Positions 1 to 7,900 of a stretch of DNA of 43,533 nucleotides are shown one piece after another. Below the pieces are notes generated by a model. That model ran no database searches. It worked only from the letters and a program-made list of their open reading frames with translations, and was not told the DNA's origin. Source of the DNA: Opitutaceae bacterium (GTDB taxonomy: Bacteria; Verrucomicrobiota; Verrucomicrobiia; Opitutales; Opitutaceae); the NCBI GenBank assembly GCA_005792355.1, contig SXSC01000056.1:1-43533 (forward strand), written 5' to 3'. The first letter of the stretch is position 1. Every line of letters starts with the position of its first letter. Both the position numbers and the translations under genes were made by a program.

Positions 1-80
1 CCGGCGCACGCGAACCGAAATTGCCCCTCCGCTTCACCCGCCGGGTGAAGCTCCACCACCTGCGTTGTCTGGCTTGTCAT
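1..80 (-). CDS. N-terminal fragment of an unknown gene, cut by the left edge
   Basis: An open frame starts at an ATG at position 80 on the minus strand and runs off the window; 26 codons are visible. The peptide begins MTSQTTQVVELHPAG and ends FRFACA at the edge. No domain can be assigned. An aromatic-plus-cysteine pattern like this sometimes opens small zinc- or iron-binding proteins, but that is a guess. A 21-base palindrome lies inside the frame, so it may not be coding at all. Confidence 0.3.
   Translation of the reverse strand, partial: MTSQTTQVVELHPAGEAEGQFRFACA
31..51. repeat. 21-base palindrome with 10-bp arms
   Basis: GCTTCACCCG at 31-40 is followed after one base by its exact reverse complement at 42-51. 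As a hairpin it would be an 8-bp stem with a 5-base loop. No T-tract follows on either strand, so it does not look like an intrinsic terminator. It could be an operator, a dispersed repeat unit, or chance. Confidence 0.45.
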
Positions 81-118
81 GACTCGTTCTCAATGAGTTG
101 CGCACCTCCAGCCAAGTC

Positions 119-847
119 TTAACTGCGGGCGATAGGATAATACCGCCAGCGGGCCTGCCACGCGGACCGGACCGAGCCCGCGACAAAGACCCAATCGTAA
201 AGCAGCACCATCACCGGGGCGGTGACCATCACTTCCTTGGAGGCCATGCCGGCAAAGCAACTCAACACCGAGGCTGCGAGCCACCCCGGGCGTCCCGGCG
301 GCTCCGCCCCCCGCGCAAAACAATAGAGTGTGCAGAGATAAAACAGGGCCATGAGTATCTCTGTTCGCTGGGAGAGGTAGGTCACCGACTGCGTCTGCAC
401 CGGGTGGAGCAGCCACAGGGCCGCGACGGCGGTGGCGATCGCCCCGGCGTGGGAGCCGAGCCCAGGTGCCAGCGCCGGCCGGAGCAACGTCCGGCGCACC
501 AGACCAAACAACGCCAGGCCCGAAAGCAAATGGAGGGCGAGGTTGACGCCATGGTACCCCGCCACCGCCTCGCCGCCGATCGCGTAGTTGCACACCAACG
601 ACAGGTGGGCGATGGGCCGGCCGCCCACGCCGGTGTGCGCCGCCGGGCTCAACACCGACGACCATGGCCGCGCCGAACGAATCGTGGGGTTGTCGACGAT
701 GGTGACGATGTCGTCGAAGAGGAAAGGAACCGACCAGGTGTTCGCGTACGCGATCAGCACCGCCCCGGCAAGGGCGCCGATCGTCAAGGCGACCCGGCGG
801 GGGGCGAAACCGTGGTCCGCGGCAACAGGTATCCGATTTGTTGTCAC
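119..847 (-). pseudogene. Truncated TMTC/DUF1736-like multi-membrane protein
   Basis: A 242-residue product matches the N-terminal half of bacterial TMTC-type membrane proteins (GT-C-like fold followed by TPRs). Visible landmarks are an early helix, FLFDDIVTIVDNP, GGRPIAHLSL, YHGVNLALHLL, LHPVQTQSVTYLSQR and SKEVMVTAPVMVLLYDW. Family members usually run 600 residues or more with further helices and C-terminal TPRs. Here the frame stops just after the conserved Lys-Glu/Tyr-Asp-Trp block, and none of the other frames in the 118 bases below restores it. It is likely a decayed or 3'-deleted copy, though a short functional form cannot be excluded. A hairpin terminator lies upstream, so it is probably not well cotranscribed with the neighbouring large gene. 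Confidence 0.65.
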
Positions 848-880
848 GGCGGCAGGTTGACGGCGATTCCCGGGGAGGGG

Positions 881-906
881 AAAGAAAAAGTGGCGCGATT
901 CGCGCC
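881..906 (-). terminator. Intrinsic terminator after the TPR membrane protein
   Basis: Read on the minus strand, GGCGCG-AAT-CGCGCC forms a 6-bp GC-only stem (892-906) followed by ACTTTTTCTTT. It sits 24 bases after the stop of the 632-residue gene, where a terminator for that transcript is expected. Confidence 0.55.
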
Positions 907-929
907 CGCGGCAAACAACGCCCGCGGCG

Positions 930-2828
930 TCACGGGCCCGCGGCCTGTTTCAGGCCGGTCTGCGCCCCCGCGTGACCGGGGTTCTGCCGCAGCGCGATTT
1001 GAAATTGCTCCCGGGCCTCCGCCGTGCGGCCCTGGCGCAACAGCACGGCTCCCAGATTGGCGCGGGCATCGACATAGTTGGGGTTAAGTTGCAAGGCGGT
1101 GCGGAAGCGCTCAAGCGCTTCCGGCAGACGGTTGCCCGAAAGCAACGCCACCCCGAGGTTGCTGTGGGCCTCGGCGAATCCCGGGGAGATCCGCAGGGCG
1201 GACTCGTAATGCGGCATCGCGTCGCGCACGCAGCCGATTTGAAGCAGGTGGTTAGCCTTGTTGAATTCCAGCAGGGCAAGGTCGGGCTTCCCGCCGTTTT
1301 CACTTTGGTTGTTGCCGGACGGAAGTGGGACGTGTCCCGGCGGCAACCGCACCAACCGGACATCGATTCCGCCCGGCGCCGTGAAAAACGCCGCCTGGTA
1401 CGTCGCTCTGCCGAGGTCGAGCCATGATTCGGCGAGCCGCGTCGGGTGGCGTCCTTGCACATGCCACTCGGTGAAGAGGAGCAGGTTGCGCGCCACGAGC
1501 TGGGGGTCGCTGAAGAGGAGGAATGGAACACACCGCAGATAAAAGGGCTGAATCGCGTCCACGTCGGTTACGACGACGAAGGCGTTGGTGATGCCGCTTT
1601 TCAGCAGGGACGCCCGCGTTTGTTCGACGCTGCGGGCGATGTTGTTGCCCAGCCGGAGGAGGGGTATCTGGATCAGAAATACCGCGACGGCGGCCAAGGC
1701 GGGCAGCGCCCAGAATGCCCGTGGCGGCTCCACCGTCCAACCCAGGAGCGAAGGGCGCAAGCGGCGCACAAGATACAGCGGGCAGGCCACCCCGGCGAGA
1801 TAGGTGAGTGCGCTGTGAAAGGTCAGAATGCGCCAGGGCCAGCCGGGGATGAGTGTGTCGTTCGAGGCGGAACAGAGATACAGGACTGCGACGGCGGAAT
1901 TTAAAGTCGCGAGGAACCGCAGGGGGCGATGTTCCGTGGCGAGGACGGCCACGATTGGCGCAGCGATGAAGCCGGCCAGGTGGACGCCGCCGAGGAGTCC
2001 GAAATAGATCTGAAGTCCGGGCGGACAGCTCCCAAAGAGCTGGTTCGCGAAACTGTTGCTCACGATAAAGAGTTCAAATAGTCGCTGCGGCGCCTGGGTA
2101 AACGGCCAGGTGAAGAGACTGGTGAGTCCCACGGCCGCGCCGGATTCCGGGCTGTCCTGGCGGATGATCCAGCCGAAGACGATCAAGCCCGCCACCAAGC
2201 CGGCCGTCTGCCAGCGGCGCGACGGCACAAAGATCCAACGCCCGGTGGCAAGCAGCAGCGAAAAGAGCAGGGCGAACGGATGGCACATCACCGCGACCAG
2301 CGAGAGCAGTGGCACCACGAGCGCACCGCATCTTTCCGGAGCGTCGGCTTCCCGCAGCGCACCCAGCATCGCCGCAGCCACAGCCGTGGCCGCGAGCGAG
2401 AAAGGCAGGGGGCCGCCCCAGATGAAGAAACCGTCCCAGAACGCCAACGCCCCAACCGCCAGGGCGACGCCGCCAAGTGCGACTTCGGGCACGAGCCGGG
2501 GCAACATTCGCCAGATCACAAAAAAGCAGACTCCTCCCTGCAGCAGATAGAATAGCACGATTTGCGCAGGGGCCGGAATCCAGAGTGCGAGCATCGCACG
2601 CGAGAGCGCGTAATGCACAATATAGGTGAACTGAAACACCGCGTAATGCAGCGGACCGAAAGCATGGGCGGGCGGCAGGTTGTCGAGGCCGACAAACGCC
2701 ACGAGATCAAGAAACGGCAACCAGGGTCCAAATAGAATGGGCGGAAGCACCAGCGCTACCCAGGCGGCGAGGCCGACCCGAAAAGTCGCCGACTTGTGAA
2801 AGCCGAGGATGGGGAATATAGGTTTCAT
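930..2828 (-). CDS. Polytopic membrane protein with C-terminal TPR repeats
   Basis: A 632-residue protein. Roughly residues 15-400 hold about ten hydrophobic helices, then come a soluble region and, from about residue 515 to the end, three TPR-like repeats (for example AEAHSNLGVALLSGN and VDARANLGAVLLRQG). It has the general build of a GT-C-fold glycosyltransferase or O-linked glycosylation protein, but no diagnostic catalytic motif is evident, so no substrate is named. Its ATG overlaps the stop of the upstream GT39-like gene by four bases, so the two are translationally coupled and probably act together in cell-surface glycan or glycoprotein assembly at the inner membrane. A hairpin terminator follows. 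The ATG at 2828 is well placed by the overlap. Confidence 0.7.
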   Translation of the reverse strand: MKPIFPILGFHKSATFRVGLAAWVALVLPPILFGPWLPFLDLVAFVGLDNLPPAHAFGPLHYAVFQFTYIVHYALSRAMLALWIPAPAQIVLFYLLQGGVCFFVIWRMLPRLVPEVALGGVALAVGALAFWDGFFIWGGPLPFSLAATAVAAAMLGALREADAPERCGALVVPLLSLVAVMCHPFALLFSLLLATGRWIFVPSRRWQTAGLVAGLIVFGWIIRQDSPESGAAVGLTSLFTWPFTQAPQRLFELFIVSNSFANQLFGSCPPGLQIYFGLLGGVHLAGFIAAPIVAVLATEHRPLRFLATLNSAVAVLYLCSASNDTLIPGWPWRILTFHSALTYLAGVACPLYLVRRLRPSLLGWTVEPPRAFWALPALAAVAVFLIQIPLLRLGNNIARSVEQTRASLLKSGITNAFVVVTDVDAIQPFYLRCVPFLLFSDPQLVARNLLLFTEWHVQGRHPTRLAESWLDLGRATYQAAFFTAPGGIDVRLVRLPPGHVPLPSGNNQSENGGKPDLALLEFNKANHLLQIGCVRDAMPHYESALRISPGFAEAHSNLGVALLSGNRLPEALERFRTALQLNPNYVDARANLGAVLLRQGRTAEAREQFQIALRQNPGHAGAQTGLKQAAGP

Positions 2829-4891
2829 CGGAAAGAAGCAGGCATGACCGAGGTTGGCGCGCCGCGTGACATGCTTCCTATTCCTGGCGGGCCGCGGCGA
2901 TATATCCGGAGACCGACACCGCCGGGCGTGAAAGGGGAGGAACCGGCCTGGGCGACTATGGTGTAGTGTCCTGTGACCCAGTCCACAATTGCCTTTCCGG
3001 ATGACGCGTCCTGTCCGTACGCCTGGTAGCCGAGTTCTTCCATGTTGGGTCGGGAAACCATGACGACCAAGTCCGGCGGGGCGGCGGTCAGTTCTGTCAT
3101 GATGTCGCCGGGGTTCAGGCGCATCGTCGCCGGCAGGAGATCGACGATTCGGAGCGGATGGCGTCGACGCGTCCAGTAGTTGAGGGAGATTCCTTCAGGA
3201 ATTACAAGGAGCGACGAGTCCGGTTTGGTGTTAGCCAGGATAAAGCGCCGGGCTTGCTCCCAGAGTTCGGGTAGGGCGTAGGCTTGGGGCACGAATCCTT
3301 TGATCAGGTCTGCGCCCTCGCCAATCGGGGTCTCTTTCGCCCGATAAAATTGCAGGGAGGTCCTCACCAAGGTGATCGCGCCGCCGCCAAGGAGCGTTAC
3401 CATCGCGAGAATTAACCCTCCCCGGACCAGCCGGGTCGACCCGGAGAACTGGGGCCATTCACCGACCAGATAGCCGCACAACCAGGTGCCGGCGAGGATC
3501 GCCTGGAAGAAACCATAGTGGCTTATGGTGGGGTCGAAGGCCATCCGGCCAAGCATTCCGATGGCGGCAACGAGTAGGATCAGCTGATTCCAGTCCCGGG
3601 CGATCAGGGCCCGGCGGTCGCTTGGTCTGCGTCGCGCTCTAATCGCAAGGGTCGCAACGCCAGCCGCAAGCAGTGCCGGAAAGACCGTCCCGCAAAAGAT
3701 CCACGGGATTCTCGGGATGGCGGCGAGAGCGCCAATCAAGACGCCCGTGCCAAATAGCCTGCCGGGCCAAGGACCCGGCAGCGACGAAACCCGGCGACCC
3801 ACCAGCGTCAGGATCGCGAGGCAACCCACGGTGCCACCACCCCACCGCAAGATCGTGAGGAGATTGTTCCAGAGATTATCCGCTCCGAGGAAATGCAGTA
3901 CATGAGCGCTGCGCGAATACCCCGTGTACAACATCGGAGCCAGCATGGCATTCAAAGCCAGGCTGGCAGCGGTGGGAAGTGATAGGACCGTCGCGAGCCA
4001 GCCGACGGTTCCCGCTAATATCACACCGGACCCAAGGAGCAGGCCACCCGTCCACGTTCTCCAACCGGGCCGAAGTCCGACGTCGGCGACGATTCTCGCC
4101 ATGGCAATCAATCCCAGAGAGAGGCTGACGAAAACGTACTCGGTCTTGGTCAGGCAGCAAAGACCGGTCAAAAGACCAACAATAATACCGTTTCGCCGGG
4201 TTGGCAGCCAGCCTCCCGGTCGCCCCAGCCATACCAGCAGCAGCAGCAGCACGAGCATTCCGTGGGTGGCTTCGTGCGAGTAAGGGGCGGCATACGTATA
4301 ATTATTGATGCCCCAATAGTGTGCAAAACCAAAGACAGACACACCGACCACGGTTGCCACCGCTGCGGGGAGAAAGCCAAAAGAACGACGAAGCACCGTA
4401 TGGAGACAAAGCGCGATCCCGCCGAAAACGACCAAGTTGGCGATGACAAGAGTGCGGATGGAAACGCCGAACGCAGCGAAAAGTCCGGCATTCAAATAAA
4501 CTGACAGGGGACCATAGGGATGGACAAAATCCCGGCCCAGATGCTCCCCTTGTAAGACTCGCCAAGGCAGATAGACTTCCCGGCCGAAATCGATCACCGG
4601 GTCGACCCAGCGCAACCAAGAAGCGTCCAACAACCAGGCGATGAGTCCTCCCACGGTGCATGCGAGGAGTGCCTGGAGAAAAATTTTGCGCAAACGCAAC
4701 TTTCTGAATGCCGACAACACCTGACCGGCTTGAGCAGTTTGAGAGAAGCAATCAAGCCCGACCGCGCGGCGAGTCCCGCGCACCAAGGCGCGGTCCGCAT
4801 CAATTAATGGTGCGGACAGCCACCGGCTGGATTCTAACTGGCTTTGATTCTGGATTCGGGGTGTGGGAAATTTTCCCCAGAAATTTCCCAA
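2825..4891 (-). CDS. GT39-like integral membrane glycosyltransferase
   Basis: The maximal frame gives 688 residues with many membrane helices (about residues 70-500) and a soluble C-terminal part. Near residues 100-130 the stretches VDPVIDFGREVYLPW and DFVHPYGPLS match the first periplasmic loop of GT39/ArnT/PMT-type GT-C enzymes, where acidic residues contact a lipid-linked sugar donor. Transfer of a sugar from a polyprenyl phosphate to an envelope acceptor is inferred. The start is uncertain. The frame opens with TTG at 4891 inside an inverted repeat, and no in-frame ATG precedes the first helix. TTG/GTG codons nearer the helix, for example GTG at 4720, are alternatives. It is first in a minus-strand operon with the TPR membrane protein and diverges from the large surface protein. 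Confidence 0.7.
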   Translation of the reverse strand: MGNFWGKFPTPRIQNQSQLESSRWLSAPLIDADRALVRGTRRAVGLDCFSQTAQAGQVLSAFRKLRLRKIFLQALLACTVGGLIAWLLDASWLRWVDPVIDFGREVYLPWRVLQGEHLGRDFVHPYGPLSVYLNAGLFAAFGVSIRTLVIANLVVFGGIALCLHTVLRRSFGFLPAAVATVVGVSVFGFAHYWGINNYTYAAPYSHEATHGMLVLLLLLVWLGRPGGWLPTRRNGIIVGLLTGLCCLTKTEYVFVSLSLGLIAMARIVADVGLRPGWRTWTGGLLLGSGVILAGTVGWLATVLSLPTAASLALNAMLAPMLYTGYSRSAHVLHFLGADNLWNNLLTILRWGGGTVGCLAILTLVGRRVSSLPGPWPGRLFGTGVLIGALAAIPRIPWIFCGTVFPALLAAGVATLAIRARRRPSDRRALIARDWNQLILLVAAIGMLGRMAFDPTISHYGFFQAILAGTWLCGYLVGEWPQFSGSTRLVRGGLILAMVTLLGGGAITLVRTSLQFYRAKETPIGEGADLIKGFVPQAYALPELWEQARRFILANTKPDSSLLVIPEGISLNYWTRRRHPLRIVDLLPATMRLNPGDIMTELTAAPPDLVVMVSRPNMEELGYQAYGQDASSGKAIVDWVTGHYTIVAQAGSSPFTPGGVGLRIYRRGPPGIGSMSRGAPTSVMPASFR
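4864..4890. promoter_or_regulatory. 10-bp perfect inverted repeat in divergent promoter region
   Basis: TGGGAAATTT (4864-4873), a 7-base spacer, then AAATTTCCCA (4881-4890). It is AT-rich and lies about 85 bases before the ATG of the large surface protein, overlapping the TTG-initiated N-terminus proposed for the divergent gene. The arrangement suits a dimeric repressor operator serving both directions. No regulator is recognised. Confidence 0.4.
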
Positions 4892-4922
4892 GAATCCTCT
4901 TGCCAGTGGTAGTTACCGAACG

Positions 4923-4950
4923 TTCACCTACGGGTTGTTAGGCGTAATCT
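4923..4950 (+). promoter_or_regulatory. Possible sigma70-like promoter for the large surface protein
   Basis: TTCACC (4923-4928) and TAATCT (4945-4950) are spaced by 16 bases, 25 bases before the ATG at 4976. The match to the -35 and -10 consensus is only fair. No Shine-Dalgarno motif is seen before the ATG. Confidence 0.3.
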
Positions 4951-4975
4951 AGTCATCAACTGCTTATCCAAAAAC

Positions 4976-7900
4976 ATGAAAATCGCATCAAAAACTCGGC
5001 TCTCGTTTCGCAAATTGTTCATTGCGATGCTGGCCGTCGGACCCATGGCGGTCCTCCCGAGCCCCCTGTGGGCCGTTCTACCCACGGCAAGTTCGTACAC
5101 GGTTACGAATGGAACTGTCTCGCTGCAGTCCAGCTCAGCGACGACCGTTAATATCAATTTCACAGATAAATCGATCCTGACGTGGGGCACCACGGCCGGT
5201 ACGGCGGCTGCGCCGAACCGCCTTGTTGTCGACGGCACGACGATCACGAATTTCATCGTCGACACGGGTGACACATGGAATTTCGCCAGCACCGGCTCGA
5301 TCCTTAACAAGGTCAGCAAGGGCACGAACACCACGGCCACAGTTGCCGCAGTGGGCGCAAATCCTGCGGTGAGTGTCAACGGCGCGGCCGCCATCATCAA
5401 CGGCCAGCTGCTCGGCTCCAACGCCAAGGTCTTCATTCTCGGCAACGGCGGCATCGTCCTCGGCGGCGGTGCGCAGGTGAACACCCAGGGCCTCGTTCTC
5501 AGCACGATTGCTGAGCAATCCGACGGCACTTTCATCACCCTCGGCGACCTGCTCTACCAGGGCGCTTCGCAAGGTGATATCACCATCGGCTCCGGCGCAG
5601 TTGGGGCTACATCCGTGACAGCGGGAGGCAATCTTTCGGCCACCGCTGGCGCGATCACCACCCCCGGCTCACTCAGCGTGGGCGGAGATTTGGTTCTCAA
5701 GACCGTGACAGCGGCTAGCCCGATTACTCTTTCCGGCACGACCACGGTGAACGGCAATTTTACCGCGACCAGCAACAACGGTGTCATCGGCCAAGCGGCC
5801 GCCAGCACCGTGACGGTTGGCGTGGCGACCACGGGCACTCAGACCGCGACGTTCAATTCCGGAACTGCCGTTACGACGCTTAATTTGGCAACCAATGATT
5901 TCGAACGCGTCGTCGCCACCACGTCGGGCGCCGCCGGAACCGTCACCCTGCGTGACGCGAACATCGTGACCCTTGGTGCCTCCAGCATCGGCGGCGATCT
6001 TTCTGTTACCGCTGACGGCCAGACTGGCACGACGTCCATCAGCACCGACGGCGCTGTTGCCGTCACCGGCAATGCCAACTTCGTTTCCACTGGCTCCGCC
6101 GGTTCAGGCGTGACCATCGCCAACGGCAGCTCCGTTACGGGTACCATCACCGCGCAGACCGCAGGTGGCGCCGCGAGCTTCACGACGGCGGGCAACACTA
6201 CGCTAGGAGTTATTAAGACGAACAATGCCGCCACGGGCACGGCCACCGCCCTTGCAGCCACCACGACTACTGACGCTGTAGCCGGCACGGTTACTGCGGT
6301 TACGCTTACCGCTGGCACCACCTCCCCGATCTACACGGGCAATATGTCGGTGACGATCAGCTCCCCGATCGCAGCCCTCACGCCTTTGCTGAAGGTTGAA
6401 ACGGTCAATATCACTGACCCCGGTTCAGGCTACACTCAAGGTGCGGCTGTAACTTTTTCGACTTCGACGGGCACGACGGCCACGGGGACGCTCAACGTAA
6501 ATGCTTCTGGCGGAGTGACAAGCATCGCATTAACTAACGCTGGTGGTGCCGGTTATACATCCTTCCCAACTATCACGTTCCCCGCGACGCCTGCGGGTGG
6601 GACGGCAGCCAAGGCCACTGTCCTTGCCAACCTCTCAGGTGTGACCATCGCCAATGCTGGCTCCGGCCAGACAACGGCAGTTTCCACTGTTATCGGCGGC
6701 GGCGGTGCCACGCAGGCCACGGTAACGCCTACCGTCACGGTTGACACCGTCACCGCAATTGGCGCGTTTACCGCTGGTTCCGGTTACACCTCGATGCCTT
6801 CCATTGTTGTCACGCATCCAAACGCCGCAGCCGTACCGGCCGTGGCATCTGCAGTGCGCAACACCGCTGGCCTCGTCACCAGCGTGACGATCAGCAATTC
6901 GGGTGTCGGCTACGGCGCGACCGCTCCGACAGCGGCCTTCCTCGCGGTGAGCGTTGCGAACAACTACTCCGCAGGTGCCATCACTGGCAATGCAACCGGC
7001 ACCATCACAAACACCGGTGCTCTTACTTCAGGTCAGGGCGTAACCCTGCGTGGTAGCTCGGTCACAACCGGCGCCGCGATGACCACTGGCACCAATGCCA
7101 TCGCATCCTTCACGTCGAACGCCGGCGCGATCACCTTTGGTGGTGGCACCGTCACGGCGAACCGCGTTACGGTGAATGCCACCGGCGGTGACGTCGGTTT
7201 GGCTGCAGGCGGCAATATCTCGACCTCTGGTCGTGCGCAGGACGCCAACTCGTTTACGTCCACCGGAACCATCGCGCTGGACAACATCGCCGGTGCGCAA
7301 CTGGCACTCGGCCTTGCGGCCGGCCAGCAGCTCAACATCACTGCTCCTAACGCGACCATTCGGTCAACAAACAACATCACCTTGGGCACTGCCAACGTGA
7401 CGGGAAACCTCACCCTCCGCGCCGGTTCGGTAAACGGTGGCAACGGTGCCAACCGTACCATCGCGCTGGGTCGCGAAGTTGGCTCTAGTGCCACGACCGC
7501 CAAGGTTGGTGGCACGTTGACGGTCACGACTGACGGTTCGGGCGGTATTACTCAGAATGCCGACTCCCTCTTGGAAGTTTTCGGTGCTGTTAATGCTCGC
7601 ACCGGTTACAACAATCAAGATTCAGTCGCGGCCAATCCCTTGATTGCCGGTGGTAATATTGCGCTGGACGCCAATTCCGTTGTCGGTGCCTTGACTCCTT
7701 CGGTGCGCTTTGGTGCCGTCAGTGCCAACACCGGTCTCGGTGGTGGCTCTGTGATAATTGCGGAAAGCACTGGCATCAACCTTGGAGCGATCACGGCGAG
7801 TTCTCTCACCGCGAACAGCACCACGGGTAGCATCTCCGACTCCGGCGCCCTTGCTGTTGGCACTGCGAACTTCTGGGTCACTGGAGCAAACAATGTGGTG

